DNA of 64,000 nucleotides from Thalassotalea algicola (lineage in GTDB: Bacteria; Pseudomonadota; Gammaproteobacteria; Enterobacterales; Alteromonadaceae). Under the pieces are notes generated by a model. It was not told where the DNA came from. It worked only from the letters and a program-made list of their open reading frames with translations, and did no database searches. Below, piece by piece: positions 1 through 10,085 of this stretch. Within the stretch, counting starts at the first letter, position 1. Every line of letters starts with the position of its first letter. The DNA is taken from contig NZ_JABBXH010000001.1 in assembly GCF_012932965.1 (NCBI RefSeq), positions 372,001 to 436,000 on the forward strand, given 5' to 3'. The translations under genes were made by a program, and so were the position numbers.

Positions 1-198
<198 letters not shown>

Positions 199-199
<1 letters not shown>

Positions 200-633
200 T
201 GCAAACTCAAGCAACTTTTCATCTGATGCCTGATAATGCGCATGACAATGCGTTAGTGCAATATGCCTGTGTGCTAGCCGCCCAGCATTTTCGTCAGCAG
301 CAAAAGGTATTTATCTTTGCTGAAAATGAGCAGCAAGCACATGCAGTTGATGAGTTGCTTTGGTCGTTTGAGCCAGATAGCTTTGTTCCACATAACCTTG
401 TTGGCGAAGGACCAAGGCAAGGTTCCCCTGTCGAAATAGGATGGCAAGCACCTAGAGGGCGACGACCAGTATTAATTAACTTGACGCAAACAATGCCTGC
501 ATTTGCCGGTCAGTTTTCACAAATCATGGATTTTGTTCCCGTAGCCGAAAATGATAAACAGCTCGCTAGAGAGCGTTTTAAAGCATGCCGGCAAATGGGG
601 TTCAACGTTAATACGCAAGCGATTAACAGTTAA
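199..633 (+). CDS. holC: DNA polymerase III chi subunit
   Basis: A 144-residue protein of the HolC (chi) family. Chi belongs to the clamp-loader complex, pairs with psi (HolD) and links the replisome to single-stranded DNA-binding protein. The N-terminal segment with ATFHLMPDN, the mid-protein FAENEQQAHAVDELLW and a later FVPHNLVGEG match the usual chi pattern, and the length is normal. Its ATG overlaps the pepA stop. valS follows after 44 bases, giving the conserved pepA-holC-valS arrangement. No catalytic motif is expected for this scaffold protein. Confidence 0.92.
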
Positions 634-677
634 CAGAATCAAACCTCTTATTAATGAATAAAGAATAGAAAGTAGAG

Positions 678-3530
678 ATGGAAAAAACATTTAATCCTTC
701 TGAAATTGAACAAAAGCTTTATAAAAGCTGGGAAGAAAATGGCTATTTTAGCCCGACAGGTGAAGGCGACGGCTATAGCATTGCAATTCCGCCACCCAAT
801 GTTACGGGTAGCTTGCACATGGGGCACGCGTTCCAACAAACTATTATGGATACGCTAATTCGTTACCAACGTATGCAAGGTAAAAACACCTTATGGCAAA
901 CGGGTACCGACCATGCGGGCATAGCAACACAAATGGTTGTTGAACGCAAAATAGCAGCAGAAGAAGAAAAAACTCGTCACGATTACGGCCGTGAAGCATT
1001 TATCGACAAAGTATGGCAGTGGAAAGAAGAGTCAGGCGGCACTATCGGTCAACAAATGCGTCGTTTAGGTAACTCTATTGATTGGTCTCGCGAACGCTTT
1101 ACCATGGACGACGGTATGTCTGAAGCGGTTCAAGAAGTTTTCGTTCGTTTATTTGAAGATGACCTAATTTACCGCGGCAAGCGCTTAGTAAACTGGGATC
1201 CGAAATTCCATACTGCTATTTCGGATCTTGAAGTTGAAAACAAAGACAAAAAAGGCCACATGTGGCACTTACGTTACCCATTAGCTGATGGTGCTACTAC
1301 GGCGGAAGGTAAAGATTACTTAGTAGTCGCAACTACTCGCCCAGAAACAATGTTAGGTGATACTGGTGTAGCTGTTAACCCTGAAGATTCGCGCTATAAA
1401 GACTTAATTGGCAAACACGTCTTATTGCCGCTGGTAAACCGTTTAATTCCAATTGTTGCCGATGAACATGCTGACATGGAAAAAGGTACTGGTTGTGTAA
1501 AAATCACGCCAGCACATGACTTTAACGATAATGAAGTAGGTAAGCGTCACTCGCTACCTATGATCAATATTTTTGACAAAGACGCCGCTATTCTTGCGCA
1601 ATCAGAAGTATACAATACCAATGGCGAACCATCGGACGATTACAGCACTGATTTACCAGCAGAATTCGCTGGTATGGATCGCTTCGATGCACGTAAAGCC
1701 ATTGTTGCTCAGTTCGATGAACTCGGATTATTGGTTGAAGTTAAAGACCACGATTTAGTTGCGCCATACGGCGATCGCTCTGGCGTAATTATTGAGCCAC
1801 TTTTAACCGACCAATGGTACGTGCGTGCTGCGCCTTTAGCTGAGCCTGCCGTTGCAGCGGTTGAAAACGGCGATATTGAGTTCGTTCCAAAACAATACGA
1901 AAACATGTACAACGCTTGGATGCGTGACATTCAAGACTGGTGTATTTCGCGTCAGCTTTGGTGGGGACATCGCATTCCTGCATGGTATGACGAAAACGGC
2001 AAAGTATATGTTGGACGCAGTGAATCTGAAGTTCGTGCTAACAATGGTTTAGCTGACGAACTTGTTTTAAAGCAAGATGACGACGTTTTAGATACGTGGT
2101 TTTCTTCAGCACTTTGGACATTCTCTACGTTAGGCTGGCCAAACAGCATGGAAGACTTAAAGAAATTCCATTCAACAGACGTGCTAGTCACCGGTTTCGA
2201 TATCATTTTCTTCTGGGTTGCCCGCATGATCATGATGACCATGCACTTCATTAAAGATGAAAACGGCAAGCCACAGGTGCCATTTAAGAAAGTCTATGTA
2301 ACAGGTCTTATTCGCGATGAAAATGGCGATAAGATGAGTAAATCAAAAGGTAACGTTGTTGATCCGCTAGATATGATTGACGGCATCTCGCTGGATAATT
2401 TATTAGAAAAACGTACTGGCAATATGATGCAACCACAGTTAGCTAAGAAAATTACTAAGCTAACCAAGAAAGAATACCCTGACGGTATAGAAGCACACGG
2501 CACTGATGCGCTTCGTTTCACACTTACTTCTGTTGCATCTACAGGGCGTGATATCAGTTGGGACATGAAACGTTTAGACGGTTACCGCAATTTCTGTAAC
2601 AAGCTTTGGAATGCAAGTCGCTACGTATTAATGAATACTGAAGACCAAGATTGTGGTCGCAGTGGGGAAATGGAACTTTCATTGGCCGATCGTTGGATAT
2701 TAGGCCAGTTCCAACAAACAGTGCAAAAAGTACATGAAGCGTTTGATACCTTCCGTTTTGATATCGCTTCACAGGCGTTATATGAATTCACTTGGAACCA
2801 ATTCTGTGACTGGTACTTAGAGCTGACTAAACCTGTATTATTCAAAGGTAATGAAGCTCAGCAACGTGGTACCCGCCACACGCTAGTTAATGTGCTGGAA
2901 GGATTGTTACGTTTAATGCACCCAATTATGCCATTTATCACCGAAACCATTTGGCAACGTGTGCAACCGCTTAGCCAGTTTGAAAAAAATGGCGACAGTA
3001 TCATGACTCAAGCTTTCCCTCAATTTGATGAACGTCAGTGTGATCAAGCTGCTATTGATGATCTTGAGTGGGTTAAGCAATTTATTATCGCTATTCGTAA
3101 CATTCGCGGTGAAATGGATATTGCGCCTAGCAAGCCACTACCTGTGCTCCTTAAAAACGTGAACGACGAAGACAAACGCCGTTTAGCTGATAATGAGCAG
3201 TTCTTAAGTGCATTGGCAAAACTTGAAAGCATCACTTTACTTGCTGATGATGAAGAAGGCCCAGCATCTGCTACTGCAGTAATTGGTGATTTATCAGTGC
3301 TTATTCCAATGGCAGGACTAATAGATAAAGACGCTGAAATTGCTCGCTTAACTAAGGCAATTGAAAAGCTTGAAAAAGATGTTCAAAAAGTTAAAGGCAA
3401 GCTAGGCAACGAAAACTTTGTTGGCAAAGCACCTGCTGCTGTTATCGAAAAAGAAAAAGCCAAACTGGCCGAAGCAGAGTCAGCGTTAGCTAAACTGGTT
3501 GAACAGAAAGCACAGATTGCTGCACTCTAG
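678..3530 (+). CDS. valS: Valine--tRNA ligase
   Basis: A 950-residue class I aminoacyl-tRNA synthetase that charges tRNA-Val in the cytoplasm. The HIGH-type signature is HMGH at residues 47-50, inside [14 protein letters not shown]. The KMSKS loop appears as KMSKSK near residue 555. An editing (CP1) domain lies between, with the conserved [15 protein letters not shown] segment. The C-terminal 70 residues are rich in Lys, Glu and Ala and form the coiled-coil arm typical of ValRS. Length equals the gammaproteobacterial norm. The gene follows holC and is closed by a strong hairpin terminator at 3552-3585. Confidence 0.98.
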   Translation: MEKTFNPSEIEQKLYKSWEENGYFSPTGEGDGYSIAIPPPNVTGSLHMGHAFQQTIMDTLIRYQRMQGKNTLWQTGTDHAGIATQMVVERKIAAEEEKTRHDYGREAFIDKVWQWKEESGGTIGQQMRRLGNSIDWSRERFTMDDGMSEAVQEVFVRLFEDDLIYRGKRLVNWDPKFHTAISDLEVENKDKKGHMWHLRYPLADGATTAEGKDYLVVATTRPETMLGDTGVAVNPEDSRYKDLIGKHVLLPLVNRLIPIVADEHADMEKGTGCVKITPAHDFNDNEVGKRHSLPMINIFDKDAAILAQSEVYNTNGEPSDDYSTDLPAEFAGMDRFDARKAIVAQFDELGLLVEVKDHDLVAPYGDRSGVIIEPLLTDQWYVRAAPLAEPAVAAVENGDIEFVPKQYENMYNAWMRDIQDWCISRQLWWGHRIPAWYDENGKVYVGRSESEVRANNGLADELVLKQDDDVLDTWFSSALWTFSTLGWPNSMEDLKKFHSTDVLVTGFDIIFFWVARMIMMTMHFIKDENGKPQVPFKKVYVTGLIRDENGDKMSKSKGNVVDPLDMIDGISLDNLLEKRTGNMMQPQLAKKITKLTKKEYPDGIEAHGTDALRFTLTSVASTGRDISWDMKRLDGYRNFCNKLWNASRYVLMNTEDQDCGRSGEMELSLADRWILGQFQQTVQKVHEAFDTFRFDIASQALYEFTWNQFCDWYLELTKPVLFKGNEAQQRGTRHTLVNVLEGLLRLMHPIMPFITETIWQRVQPLSQFEKNGDSIMTQAFPQFDERQCDQAAIDDLEWVKQFIIAIRNIRGEMDIAPSKPLPVLLKNVNDEDKRRLADNEQFLSALAKLESITLLADDEEGPASATAVIGDLSVLIPMAGLIDKDAEIARLTKAIEKLEKDVQKVKGKLGNENFVGKAPAAVIEKEKAKLAEAESALAKLVEQKAQIAAL

Positions 3531-3551
3531 TCAAACCGCAAGCGACAAACA

Positions 3552-3585
3552 AAAAGCCATTACATTTTGTAATGGCTTTTTTCTT
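3552..3585 (+). terminator. Rho-independent terminator after valS
   Basis: AAAGCCATTACA and TGTAATGGCTTT form a 12-bp stem around a 2-base loop, followed by a T-rich run. It sits 22 bases past the valS stop and would end the pepA-holC-valS transcript. Confidence 0.9.
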
Positions 3586-3851
3586 CTAGAATTCATAAAT
3601 TTGCAATACAACTAAAGTAAATTTTTTCAAGCTAATTCAAATTCTTTGTGTTAGACTATGTTCGCGTTGAGTTTTTGCGTTTCGGATGAAGGTTCAAATT
3701 AACTATATTAAGAAGTTTAGTTGATTCACCTGACGCGCTAGTGTTATTGGATACCTTCCTCTGTCTGTACTTTTGGGTAGAGGGCATTTACTCCGTGAAA
3801 CGGTCAATTATGGCCACTTAATTTAAATATATGACTACGGGAAATGTTGGT
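3586..3851 (+). promoter_or_regulatory. Long leader / promoter region of the cold-shock gene
   Basis: About 265 bases without an open frame lie between the valS terminator and the cold-shock gene. Long structured 5' leaders are known for cspA-type genes, where they act as RNA thermometers. The stretch CCTCT near 3758 can pair with AGAGG near 3780, and other short pairings are possible. I could not place a confident -35/-10 pair. The leader assignment rests on gene type and spacing. Confidence 0.45.
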
Positions 3852-4061
3852 ATGTCTGATACAGTAACTGGTAAAGTAAAATTTTTTAACGAAACTAAAG
3901 GTTTCGGTTTCATCGAACAAGAAAATGGTCCTGACGTGTTTGTTCACTTCAGCGCTATCCAAGGTTCTGGTTTCCGCACTTTAACTGACGGCCAAGCAGT
4001 ATCTTTTACTGTTAAGCAAGGTCAAAAAGGCCCAGAAGCTGAGAACGTAAACGCAGTTTAA
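3852..4061 (+). CDS. Cold-shock (CspA-family) protein
   Basis: A 69-residue single cold-shock domain protein that binds single-stranded RNA and DNA, probably as an RNA chaperone. The RNP1 motif appears as KGFGFI and RNP2 as VFVHF, with the usual spacing. The start was placed at [12 protein letters not shown] rather than seven codons upstream (3831): family members begin here, and GGGA lies about 10 bases before this ATG while the upstream one has no Shine-Dalgarno. It is monocistronic, bounded by the valS terminator and its own palindromic terminator. Which Csp paralogue (cold-induced or constitutive) cannot be decided from sequence. Confidence 0.95.
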   Translation: MSDTVTGKVKFFNETKGFGFIEQENGPDVFVHFSAIQGSGFRTLTDGQAVSFTVKQGQKGPEAENVNAV

Positions 4062-4075
4062 TCTGACGATACGTT

Positions 4076-4107
4076 AAAAAAAAGCAGCTAATTAGCTGCT
4101 TTTTTTG
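4076..4107. terminator. Bidirectional terminator between csp and the GGDEF gene
   Basis: AGCAGCTAATTAGCTGCT is a perfect palindrome flanked by an A run on the left and a T run on the right. It can therefore terminate both the rightward csp transcript and the leftward GGDEF transcript that ends at 4125. Confidence 0.9.
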
Positions 4108-4124
4108 TGTCTGAAGATGAGTGA

Positions 4125-5987
4125 TTAACTTACTTTATATTGATCTCTACCTGACTCTTTCGCCAAGTATAACGCTGTGTCTGCTCTACCATACAAATCC
4201 ATTAACGTTTCGTTTTTAATATCAAACTCCGTTACTCCTGCACTTGCCGTGACATGATAGTCTTTACCCTTAACCTTGATAGTTAGCGCTCTAATTGCTG
4301 GCATTATACGAGACATTAATATTTTCGCTTGCTCCACCGTAGTATTAGGCATTATTAACATAAATTCTTCACCGCCTAATCGCCCGATATCGTCAGTCGA
4401 CCTAATGGCATTTGCCATTTCTTGGGCAAATGCAGCCAGTACTTGATCACCAACATCATGACCATAGCTATCATTAAAATTCTTAAAGTTGTCGATATCA
4501 AATATCGCAATGGACAAAGAGTCTTGGTAACGCAGCGACCAGGATACCGACTTCTTAAGACTGGCCATTATCGCTCTGCGATTCGCAATTTGCGTTAAAT
4601 CATCGCGCATTGCTAATGCACGCATTTTCTTACCATATGAATATTGCTTATAAAGGTGATAAACAACAAAAACGATCAGCAAGATACCCGCAACAATAAG
4701 ACCAATTTGTAAATTTTGCGTTGCCTTCTGAGCTTTGACTTTTTGTTGCTCTGCATCGAGTAATTTTTTAAGTTGTGAATTTTCGTTTTCTTTCAACTCA
4801 AATTGAAACTCTGCCGCCATGCGTTGGGTAATTTCTTCACTTTGTCGACTAGCCAATTCATTCTCGATTTGGTGGTATTGTTTATAAAACCTCAGTGAGT
4901 TGTCAGGGTCGTCGTTAAGAAGATAAGCCTCAGAAATCATTAGGAGTACGGCGGATTGTTCATCTAAAAATTGGCTCTTTTGATATATAGGCAACACCTT
5001 GTGTAGTAAATCTATTGCCAGCTGATACTGCCCTTCATGGATATCTATCTGAGCACGAAACTTTTGAACTTCTGCAAGTTTGGTACTATTTTTTTGTTGA
5101 AAAAAGAAATTGTAGGCAACGTTAAGTCCTTCTTCTGCTTCCTTAAATCGCTGCTCTGCGAGCAATGCAGGAACCATTTTTAATTCAGCATAAGCGATAC
5201 CAGGAATGTCTCCGACCTTTTCGGATAGGCTCTTAGCTTCGTTGAAGTAGGCTACTGCGCGCTTGTAGTCTTGGAGCTTATTAGCTATTACCCCTAAGTT
5301 ATAAACACTAATAGATGCTTGCTGCAAATGGCCCTTTGCTAAATGGTAATCTTTGGTTTTATGGTAATAGGGAATAGACTTAGCGTATTCTTTTTTATAG
5401 GCATAAAAGCCGCCTAAAGAAGAGTTTACATTGTTTAGTAGCTCATCGTTTTCTAGACTTTGTGCAAGCTTAAATGCCCGCAACAAGTACTTTTGCCCTT
5501 TTGCAAAATTTGATAGTGAGCCATGCATTTGCCCTAATTTCACCAGCACAGATATTTCTAATTCTTGATGCTTTGAATTAATGGCCTGTTCGAGTGCCAT
5601 ATTATAATCAAGTAAACTTTGCTGGGTTTTACCCAGTGCTTGTTTAGATTCCGCACGGCAAATCAGAAGTTCTATTTTATTATCGTTAGTAAGTTCAGTT
5701 GTAGCTTGGCTAAGTTGATTGTTAACTAGATCTATAACATCTTGGTAGAGCTCCATCCGGACAGCAGTATCACAATACAGTGTCCAGAAGTATTGCTGTG
5801 AGTATATGTCGAACTGAGGAAGATCTTCTTTTAGCTGGTTAAGACGGTAAAAGAATTTACTTGGTTGCGAGTTAATTTGTGATTCAATATCACCTAACTC
5901 TTGTTCTAAATTTCGATTTTCAGCAAAGGAATTTGATGTTAGCAATAAAGCAAATAGTAACGTGACAAAACGACTTAACCTATGCAT
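4125..5987 (-). CDS. Membrane-anchored TPR-GGDEF diguanylate cyclase
   Basis: A 620-residue protein with an N-terminal signal peptide (cleavage likely after SNSFA), a periplasmic TPR-like helical-repeat region (roughly residues 50-380), a coiled linker, one membrane segment near 429-450 (GLIVAGILLIVFVVYHLY) and a cytoplasmic GGDEF domain. The active site is GGEEF near residue 537, which is catalytically competent, and an RSTD inhibitory site lies five residues before it, so product feedback is expected. The likely reaction is 2 GTP to cyclic di-GMP. The periplasmic TPR part would be the sensor, with ligand unknown. The start is supported by GAGGG upstream. It stands alone between terminators. 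Confidence 0.93.
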   Translation of the reverse strand: MHRLSRFVTLLFALLLTSNSFAENRNLEQELGDIESQINSQPSKFFYRLNQLKEDLPQFDIYSQQYFWTLYCDTAVRMELYQDVIDLVNNQLSQATTELTNDNKIELLICRAESKQALGKTQQSLLDYNMALEQAINSKHQELEISVLVKLGQMHGSLSNFAKGQKYLLRAFKLAQSLENDELLNNVNSSLGGFYAYKKEYAKSIPYYHKTKDYHLAKGHLQQASISVYNLGVIANKLQDYKRAVAYFNEAKSLSEKVGDIPGIAYAELKMVPALLAEQRFKEAEEGLNVAYNFFFQQKNSTKLAEVQKFRAQIDIHEGQYQLAIDLLHKVLPIYQKSQFLDEQSAVLLMISEAYLLNDDPDNSLRFYKQYHQIENELASRQSEEITQRMAAEFQFELKENENSQLKKLLDAEQQKVKAQKATQNLQIGLIVAGILLIVFVVYHLYKQYSYGKKMRALAMRDDLTQIANRRAIMASLKKSVSWSLRYQDSLSIAIFDIDNFKNFNDSYGHDVGDQVLAAFAQEMANAIRSTDDIGRLGGEEFMLIMPNTTVEQAKILMSRIMPAIRALTIKVKGKDYHVTASAGVTEFDIKNETLMDLYGRADTALYLAKESGRDQYKVS

Positions 5988-6105
5988 TTGATACCCTCAT
6001 TGCTTTCTACTAATTCCATAGTAGCAGTAGTGATTGTTAAATGTCCGCTATTTCGTTGTTAAACCTTTGTAATAAACTATAAATTCTGCATAAAAACAAA
6101 CTTTA

Positions 6106-6120
6106 CCTAGCTCAACTAGG
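6106..6120 (-). terminator. Weak hairpin after hemH
   Basis: CCTAG and CTAGG form a short stem just past the hemH stop. On the minus strand it is followed, after several bases, by a T-rich stretch. It is a weak terminator candidate only. Confidence 0.3.
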
Positions 6121-6126
6121 CACATA

Positions 6127-7140
6127 TTAAATATGTTTGTTGATCAAAGCCAACATTAACTTAATATGATCATCACGGTCATTTAACGCTGGAATATAAT
6201 GGTATTGCTCACCACCCGCTTTTACAAATACTTCTCGATTTTCCGATTCTAACTCTTCAAGTGTCTCTAAGCAGTCGGCACTAAATGCGGGGCTAATAAT
6301 TGCGATATTTTTAATACCTTGTGTGGCGATTTGTTCAAGTGTTTCATCAGTATATGGCTTTAACCATTCAGCTTTACCAAAACGCGACTGAAAGGTCATT
6401 ACAAAATCATCTTCCGAAAGCTGCAGTTCTTCAGCAAGCAAACGTGTTGTTTTAGCGCAAAAACAATAATATGGGTCGCCATTGTCGTGAAATAGTTTTG
6501 GCATACCATGATAAGACAGCACTAACTTATCAGGCTTACCGTGTGCCTGAATATGCTCTCTTACCGATGCAGCTAAGCTTGCAATGTACAGCGGGTGATC
6601 ATGATAAGTACCGATAAAGTGCAGGCTTGGTATCCAGCGCCATTGTTGTAACTCTTTAACAACAGCGTCAAAGGCTGACGCAGTAGTAGGGCCTGCATAC
6701 TGTGGATACAAGGGCAACACAACTATGTTATTGACCCCTTGCTGTTGAAATGATTTAAGCGCCTTACTCATCGACGGATTGCCATATCGCATCGCTATAT
6801 CGACAACAACATTATCACCATATTCACCTTTTAAACTTTCTTTCAGTTTAGCCAATTGTCTTTTAGTGATTGCTAGAAGCGGCGAACCATCCTCAGTCCA
6901 GATACTCTGATACAAAGCCGCCGATTTTGCCGGACGAACGCGTAAAATGATGCCGTGCAAAATTATCATCCATACTAAACGTGGGATTTCAACAACGCGA
7001 GGATCAGATAAGAACTCACTTAAATAGCGGCGTAAAGCCGGTGCTGTAGGTGCATCAGGTGTTCCAAGGTTCACCAATAACACACCTGTTTTTAACTGTT
7101 GGTCGTGAATATTTTTATCGACACCGACAAATCGAGACAT
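6127..7140 (-). CDS. hemH: Ferrochelatase
   Basis: A 337-residue ferrochelatase that inserts Fe2+ into protoporphyrin IX, the last step of protoheme synthesis, at the inner face of the cytoplasmic membrane. Family signatures are GVLLVNLGTPDAPT near the N terminus, LSYHGMP near residue 210 with the metal-binding His, FQSRFGKAEWLKPYTD, and SADCLETLEEL near residue 288 with the catalytic Glu. Length is normal. The start has AAGG seven bases upstream. It lies close to the cytochrome c maturation operon, which uses heme, though the two are separated by the peroxidase gene. Confidence 0.97.
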   Translation of the reverse strand: MSRFVGVDKNIHDQQLKTGVLLVNLGTPDAPTAPALRRYLSEFLSDPRVVEIPRLVWMIILHGIILRVRPAKSAALYQSIWTEDGSPLLAITKRQLAKLKESLKGEYGDNVVVDIAMRYGNPSMSKALKSFQQQGVNNIVVLPLYPQYAGPTTASAFDAVVKELQQWRWIPSLHFIGTYHDHPLYIASLAASVREHIQAHGKPDKLVLSYHGMPKLFHDNGDPYYCFCAKTTRLLAEELQLSEDDFVMTFQSRFGKAEWLKPYTDETLEQIATQGIKNIAIISPAFSADCLETLEELESENREVFVKAGGEQYHYIPALNDRDDHIKLMLALINKHI

Positions 7141-7163
7141 GCTACTACCTTAATGCACTCTAA

Positions 7164-7742
7164 TTATAAAATAGCTTCAACAGCTTGGATAAATTCAGAT
7201 TCATCTGGCGACATACGACTATTAAAATGTTTAATCGTTTGCCCATCTTTACTGACTAAATACTTGTAAAAGTTCCATTTGGGCGATGTGGTTGCTTCAC
7301 CTAAATGTTCAAATACTGGATTAACATCAGAGCCTCGTACTGCGGTAGTTTGAAGCATAGTAAAAGTCACGCCGTAATTAACGAAGCACACTTTCGCTGT
7401 ATCTTTTTCGTCATCTTCTTCTTGAAAAAAATCATCCGAAGGAAATCCGATTACCACTAAGCCTTGTTCTTTATACCGCTTATGCAGTGTTTCTAATGCT
7501 TTAAATTGAGGTGTAAAACCACAATTTGAGGCAGTATTTACAATCAACACTGGCTTGCCTGCCGTCAATTGGCAAAGATCAACGCGCTCCTTCGCATGTA
7601 ATTGTCGAAAACTATGATTTAAAAACTGCGAACAAGAAGCGTCATTTTGCTTATTTTCTGCCATCTTTTCGGCTTTACTTTCATTCGAAAGCCCTAGGCC
7701 GAAAAGAATCACAACTGTCACGAGTGCATAAATTAATTTCAC
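7164..7742 (-). CDS. Exported glutathione-peroxidase-family protein
   Basis: A 192-residue thiol peroxidase of the GPx fold with a hydrophobic N terminus that looks like a signal peptide or anchor (residues 3-18), unlike the common cytosolic BtuE type. The peroxidatic residue is Cys74 in NTASNCGFTPQF, so it is a Cys enzyme and not a selenoenzyme. The WNF motif (PKWNFYKYLV) is present. The usual loop carrying the catalytic Gln (family pattern GFPCNQFGxQEP) reads GFPSDDFFQEEDD here, so that Gln is replaced. The start is GTG with AAAGGA about 10 bases upstream. Peroxide or lipid-peroxide reduction in the periplasm is inferred. Confidence 0.85.
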   Translation of the reverse strand: MKLIYALVTVVILFGLGLSNESKAEKMAENKQNDASCSQFLNHSFRQLHAKERVDLCQLTAGKPVLIVNTASNCGFTPQFKALETLHKRYKEQGLVVIGFPSDDFFQEEDDEKDTAKVCFVNYGVTFTMLQTTAVRGSDVNPVFEHLGEATTSPKWNFYKYLVSKDGQTIKHFNSRMSPDESEFIQAVEAIL

Positions 7743-7797
7743 AAATAGTAATCCTTTTTAACTATTAATTAAGGTCATCTACTTACAATACGCACGT

Positions 7798-9051
7798 TTA
7801 AGGAACGATGGTATCTATTTTTAGCTGTATAATGTCTGTCGTATTTACGCTGACATTGTTTATTTCAGCCTTATAATCACCTGATTTAATACCTGCACCA
7901 CCTAGCTTAGAGACAACCGCATAAATATTAACTTGCTCAAAGCCACTTAACTTCATTTCGGGTGTCATTGCCCGCGAATCATTAAGTACAACCTGCGTAG
8001 GTAAATCAGAGGCCATTAGTTTCACTGCAGCCAGCGGCATTCTGCCACCTTCTGCTGGTACCGCATAAATAAATACGACCTTGTCTTCACCTTGGATCAG
8101 TTTCTCTAGTACTTCTTCACCTAATTCAACAGCAACATTTATCTGCGGACCTGTTACTGCTTCTTCACCTTGATTACCGTTCGTCAATGCCATGCGACTT
8201 TTCGCTTCAGTTATCGCCTCTTTAAGGGCGTCAACATTAACAGCTTCGCTTCCCGTATCAGCTACCTTCTGCCAGTAGTCAATCGCTTGTTGATAGGACT
8301 GCTCAATAAAGTGATGCATGCCCAACAAAATATTGGTAGAAGGGTCATTAGGGTTAATTGCTAAAGCTTTGTCGATTAGCGCCTGCACTTCAGGTGTTAT
8401 TTTTTGATTCGCAGCATAATAAGTTGCTTGTGCCTTAGCGCCAATTAAATCGGCATGTTCACCTTCAATAGCAATAACTTTATCAAACGCAGAAATTGCT
8501 TGTTCAAACTCACCTGCACTAATGTACAACTGAGCCAAACTATACAATGCATCGGGGTCATTTGGGTTTTCTTCCAACGCTTTTTTTATTCTATCAAGTT
8601 GTGAGTGCATTGCTGTTTGATCATCTTGATGGCTGTGATCAGACATGGCCGCTTGCGGTTCAGCCAATTGCTTATAAGCACCCTGTTTGCTATATAGCAA
8701 GACACTAAAAGCAATTACAAAAATACTTAAACCAACAGGCCAAAGCACGGACATACGATGAGAGCTTTTTTCTTGAGTTTCTTGTTCTTGCTTACTTTGT
8801 TCAATATCTTGCAATAAGCTTTTATCAAGCTCTGCTAACAAGTATTCGTAGTTTTCTTGATCTATATTTCCTTCAGCATAATCTTTTTCAATTTCTGCTT
8901 TATGCTCTTTATATAGAGAAATATTAGTGTGCTCTCTAGATTCACCAGAAAGTGACTCAGCATCGCCTTTGGCACTAGATAAGTAATGCCACCAAATTAC
9001 TGCCAATAACAGTAAAACAAATACAATTATTATGACCAATACATCTATCAT
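7798..9051 (-). CDS. ccmI: Cytochrome c maturation protein CcmI
   Basis: A 417-residue protein with two membrane segments (about residues 3-23 and 102-121) joined by a cytoplasmic linker, then a periplasmic domain with TPR repeats (about 155-290) and a C-terminal beta-rich domain. CcmI binds apocytochrome c and presents it to the CcmFH heme lyase. This is the full-length fused form, equal to CcmH domain 2 plus extension in E. coli. It is the last gene of the ccmFGHI operon, starting four bases after the ccmH stop. Confidence 0.93.
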   Translation of the reverse strand: MIDVLVIIIVFVLLLLAVIWWHYLSSAKGDAESLSGESREHTNISLYKEHKAEIEKDYAEGNIDQENYEYLLAELDKSLLQDIEQSKQEQETQEKSSHRMSVLWPVGLSIFVIAFSVLLYSKQGAYKQLAEPQAAMSDHSHQDDQTAMHSQLDRIKKALEENPNDPDALYSLAQLYISAGEFEQAISAFDKVIAIEGEHADLIGAKAQATYYAANQKITPEVQALIDKALAINPNDPSTNILLGMHHFIEQSYQQAIDYWQKVADTGSEAVNVDALKEAITEAKSRMALTNGNQGEEAVTGPQINVAVELGEEVLEKLIQGEDKVVFIYAVPAEGGRMPLAAVKLMASDLPTQVVLNDSRAMTPEMKLSGFEQVNIYAVVSKLGGAGIKSGDYKAEINNVSVNTTDIIQLKIDTIVP

Positions 9052-9054
9052 GGC

Positions 9055-9525
9055 TTATTCTTTTTCTTCTAAAATTTTGCTTAAACGTTGTTGCTGTTCA
9101 TCTGACAACGCCAACTCTTTTTTAGTCGCTGATTTTTTACGAGCAACAACCACAACAATAATTACACCGATGAGCAATATAACCGCCGGCCCAAACCAAA
9201 GCACGTAGGTTAAACCACTGATCTTCGGGCGATAAAGCACAAACTCTCCGTAACGCTCGACCATATATTGCGTAATTTCCATATCAGCTTTGCCCTGCTT
9301 AAGCATTGCATAGACTTCATTACGGAGATCGACAGCAATTTGAGAATTTGAATCTGCTAAGTTTTGGTTCTGACATTTAGGGCAACGCAGCTCCTTAATA
9401 AGCGACTGATAACGCTTTTCCGTAACAGGATCGTCAAAGCTCACTGTTTGACTTGGCATAGCGGATACTTGTGATACAACCCCAAATGCCAGCACTAAAA
9501 ATAAACTTGCTAGTTTTGCTAACAT
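9055..9525 (-). CDS. ccmH: Cytochrome c maturation protein CcmH
   Basis: A 156-residue thiol-oxidoreductase of the CcmH/NrfF/CycL family. It has a signal peptide ending around VSAM, then the LRCPKCQNQNLADSNSQIA motif with redox cysteines at residues 48 and 51, and a C-terminal membrane helix near 105-128. It works with CcmG and CcmI to keep the CXXCH of apocytochrome c reduced before heme attachment. It is packed tightly between ccmG and ccmI. Confidence 0.96.
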   Translation of the reverse strand: MLAKLASLFLVLAFGVVSQVSAMPSQTVSFDDPVTEKRYQSLIKELRCPKCQNQNLADSNSQIAVDLRNEVYAMLKQGKADMEITQYMVERYGEFVLYRPKISGLTYVLWFGPAVILLIGVIIVVVVARKKSATKKELALSDEQQQRLSKILEEKE

Positions 9526-9526
9526 C

Positions 9527-10075
9527 CTACTCTCCTCTGGCTCTTTCTTGCGAAATAGTCTTAATCAATGGGGCAAACTCTTTCTGCCACACTTTGCCGT
9601 CAATAGGGCCAGCAAAACGTTTACGAATAATGCCATTATGATCAATAACGAACGTTTCCGGTGCTGCATATACTCCTAAATCTAAGCCTAATCGACCGTT
9701 AGGATCAAAAATAGAATATTGATAGGGGTCTGCTAAGTCTTCCAACCACTTAATTGCTAAATCACGCTCATCTTTGTAATTCAGCCCATACAATTTAAAT
9801 TGGTCACTTTTCGCCAAATCAAGCAAATACGGATGCTCGTAACGACATGAAGGGCACCAAGTGGCCCATACATTTAGCAACTTAATATCACCCTTTTGAC
9901 CGACAGACGTTAACGTTCTATCACCATCTTTAAGGCCAGTTAGTGTAAATTCTGGTACAGGTTTTCCAACTAGTGCAGATGGCAACTCTTGAGGTTTTAA
10001 AAATAAACCTCGATACAAGACTACTCCTAATGCAATAAAAACAATCAGTGGTAGAAATCGAATTATTTTTCCCAT
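9527..10075 (-). CDS. ccmG: Thiol:disulfide interchange protein CcmG/DsbE
   Basis: A 182-residue periplasmic thioredoxin-fold protein tethered by one N-terminal membrane helix (residues 6-22). The redox site is WCPSC with Cys74 and Cys77, in the family context NVWATWCPSCRYEHP; the acidic residue after the motif is conserved. It reduces CcmH or apocytochrome c. The gene lies between ccmF and ccmH with almost no spacer. Confidence 0.96.
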   Translation of the reverse strand: MGKIIRFLPLIVFIALGVVLYRGLFLKPQELPSALVGKPVPEFTLTGLKDGDRTLTSVGQKGDIKLLNVWATWCPSCRYEHPYLLDLAKSDQFKLYGLNYKDERDLAIKWLEDLADPYQYSIFDPNGRLGLDLGVYAAPETFVIDHNGIIRKRFAGPIDGKVWQKEFAPLIKTISQERARGE

Positions 10076-10085
10076 ATTTTTACAA

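Noticed and set aside
1709-2845. Several overlapping minus-strand frames of 60-105 codons inside valS
   Set aside because: They are antisense to a fully conserved gene, show no family motifs and have no ribosome-binding sites.
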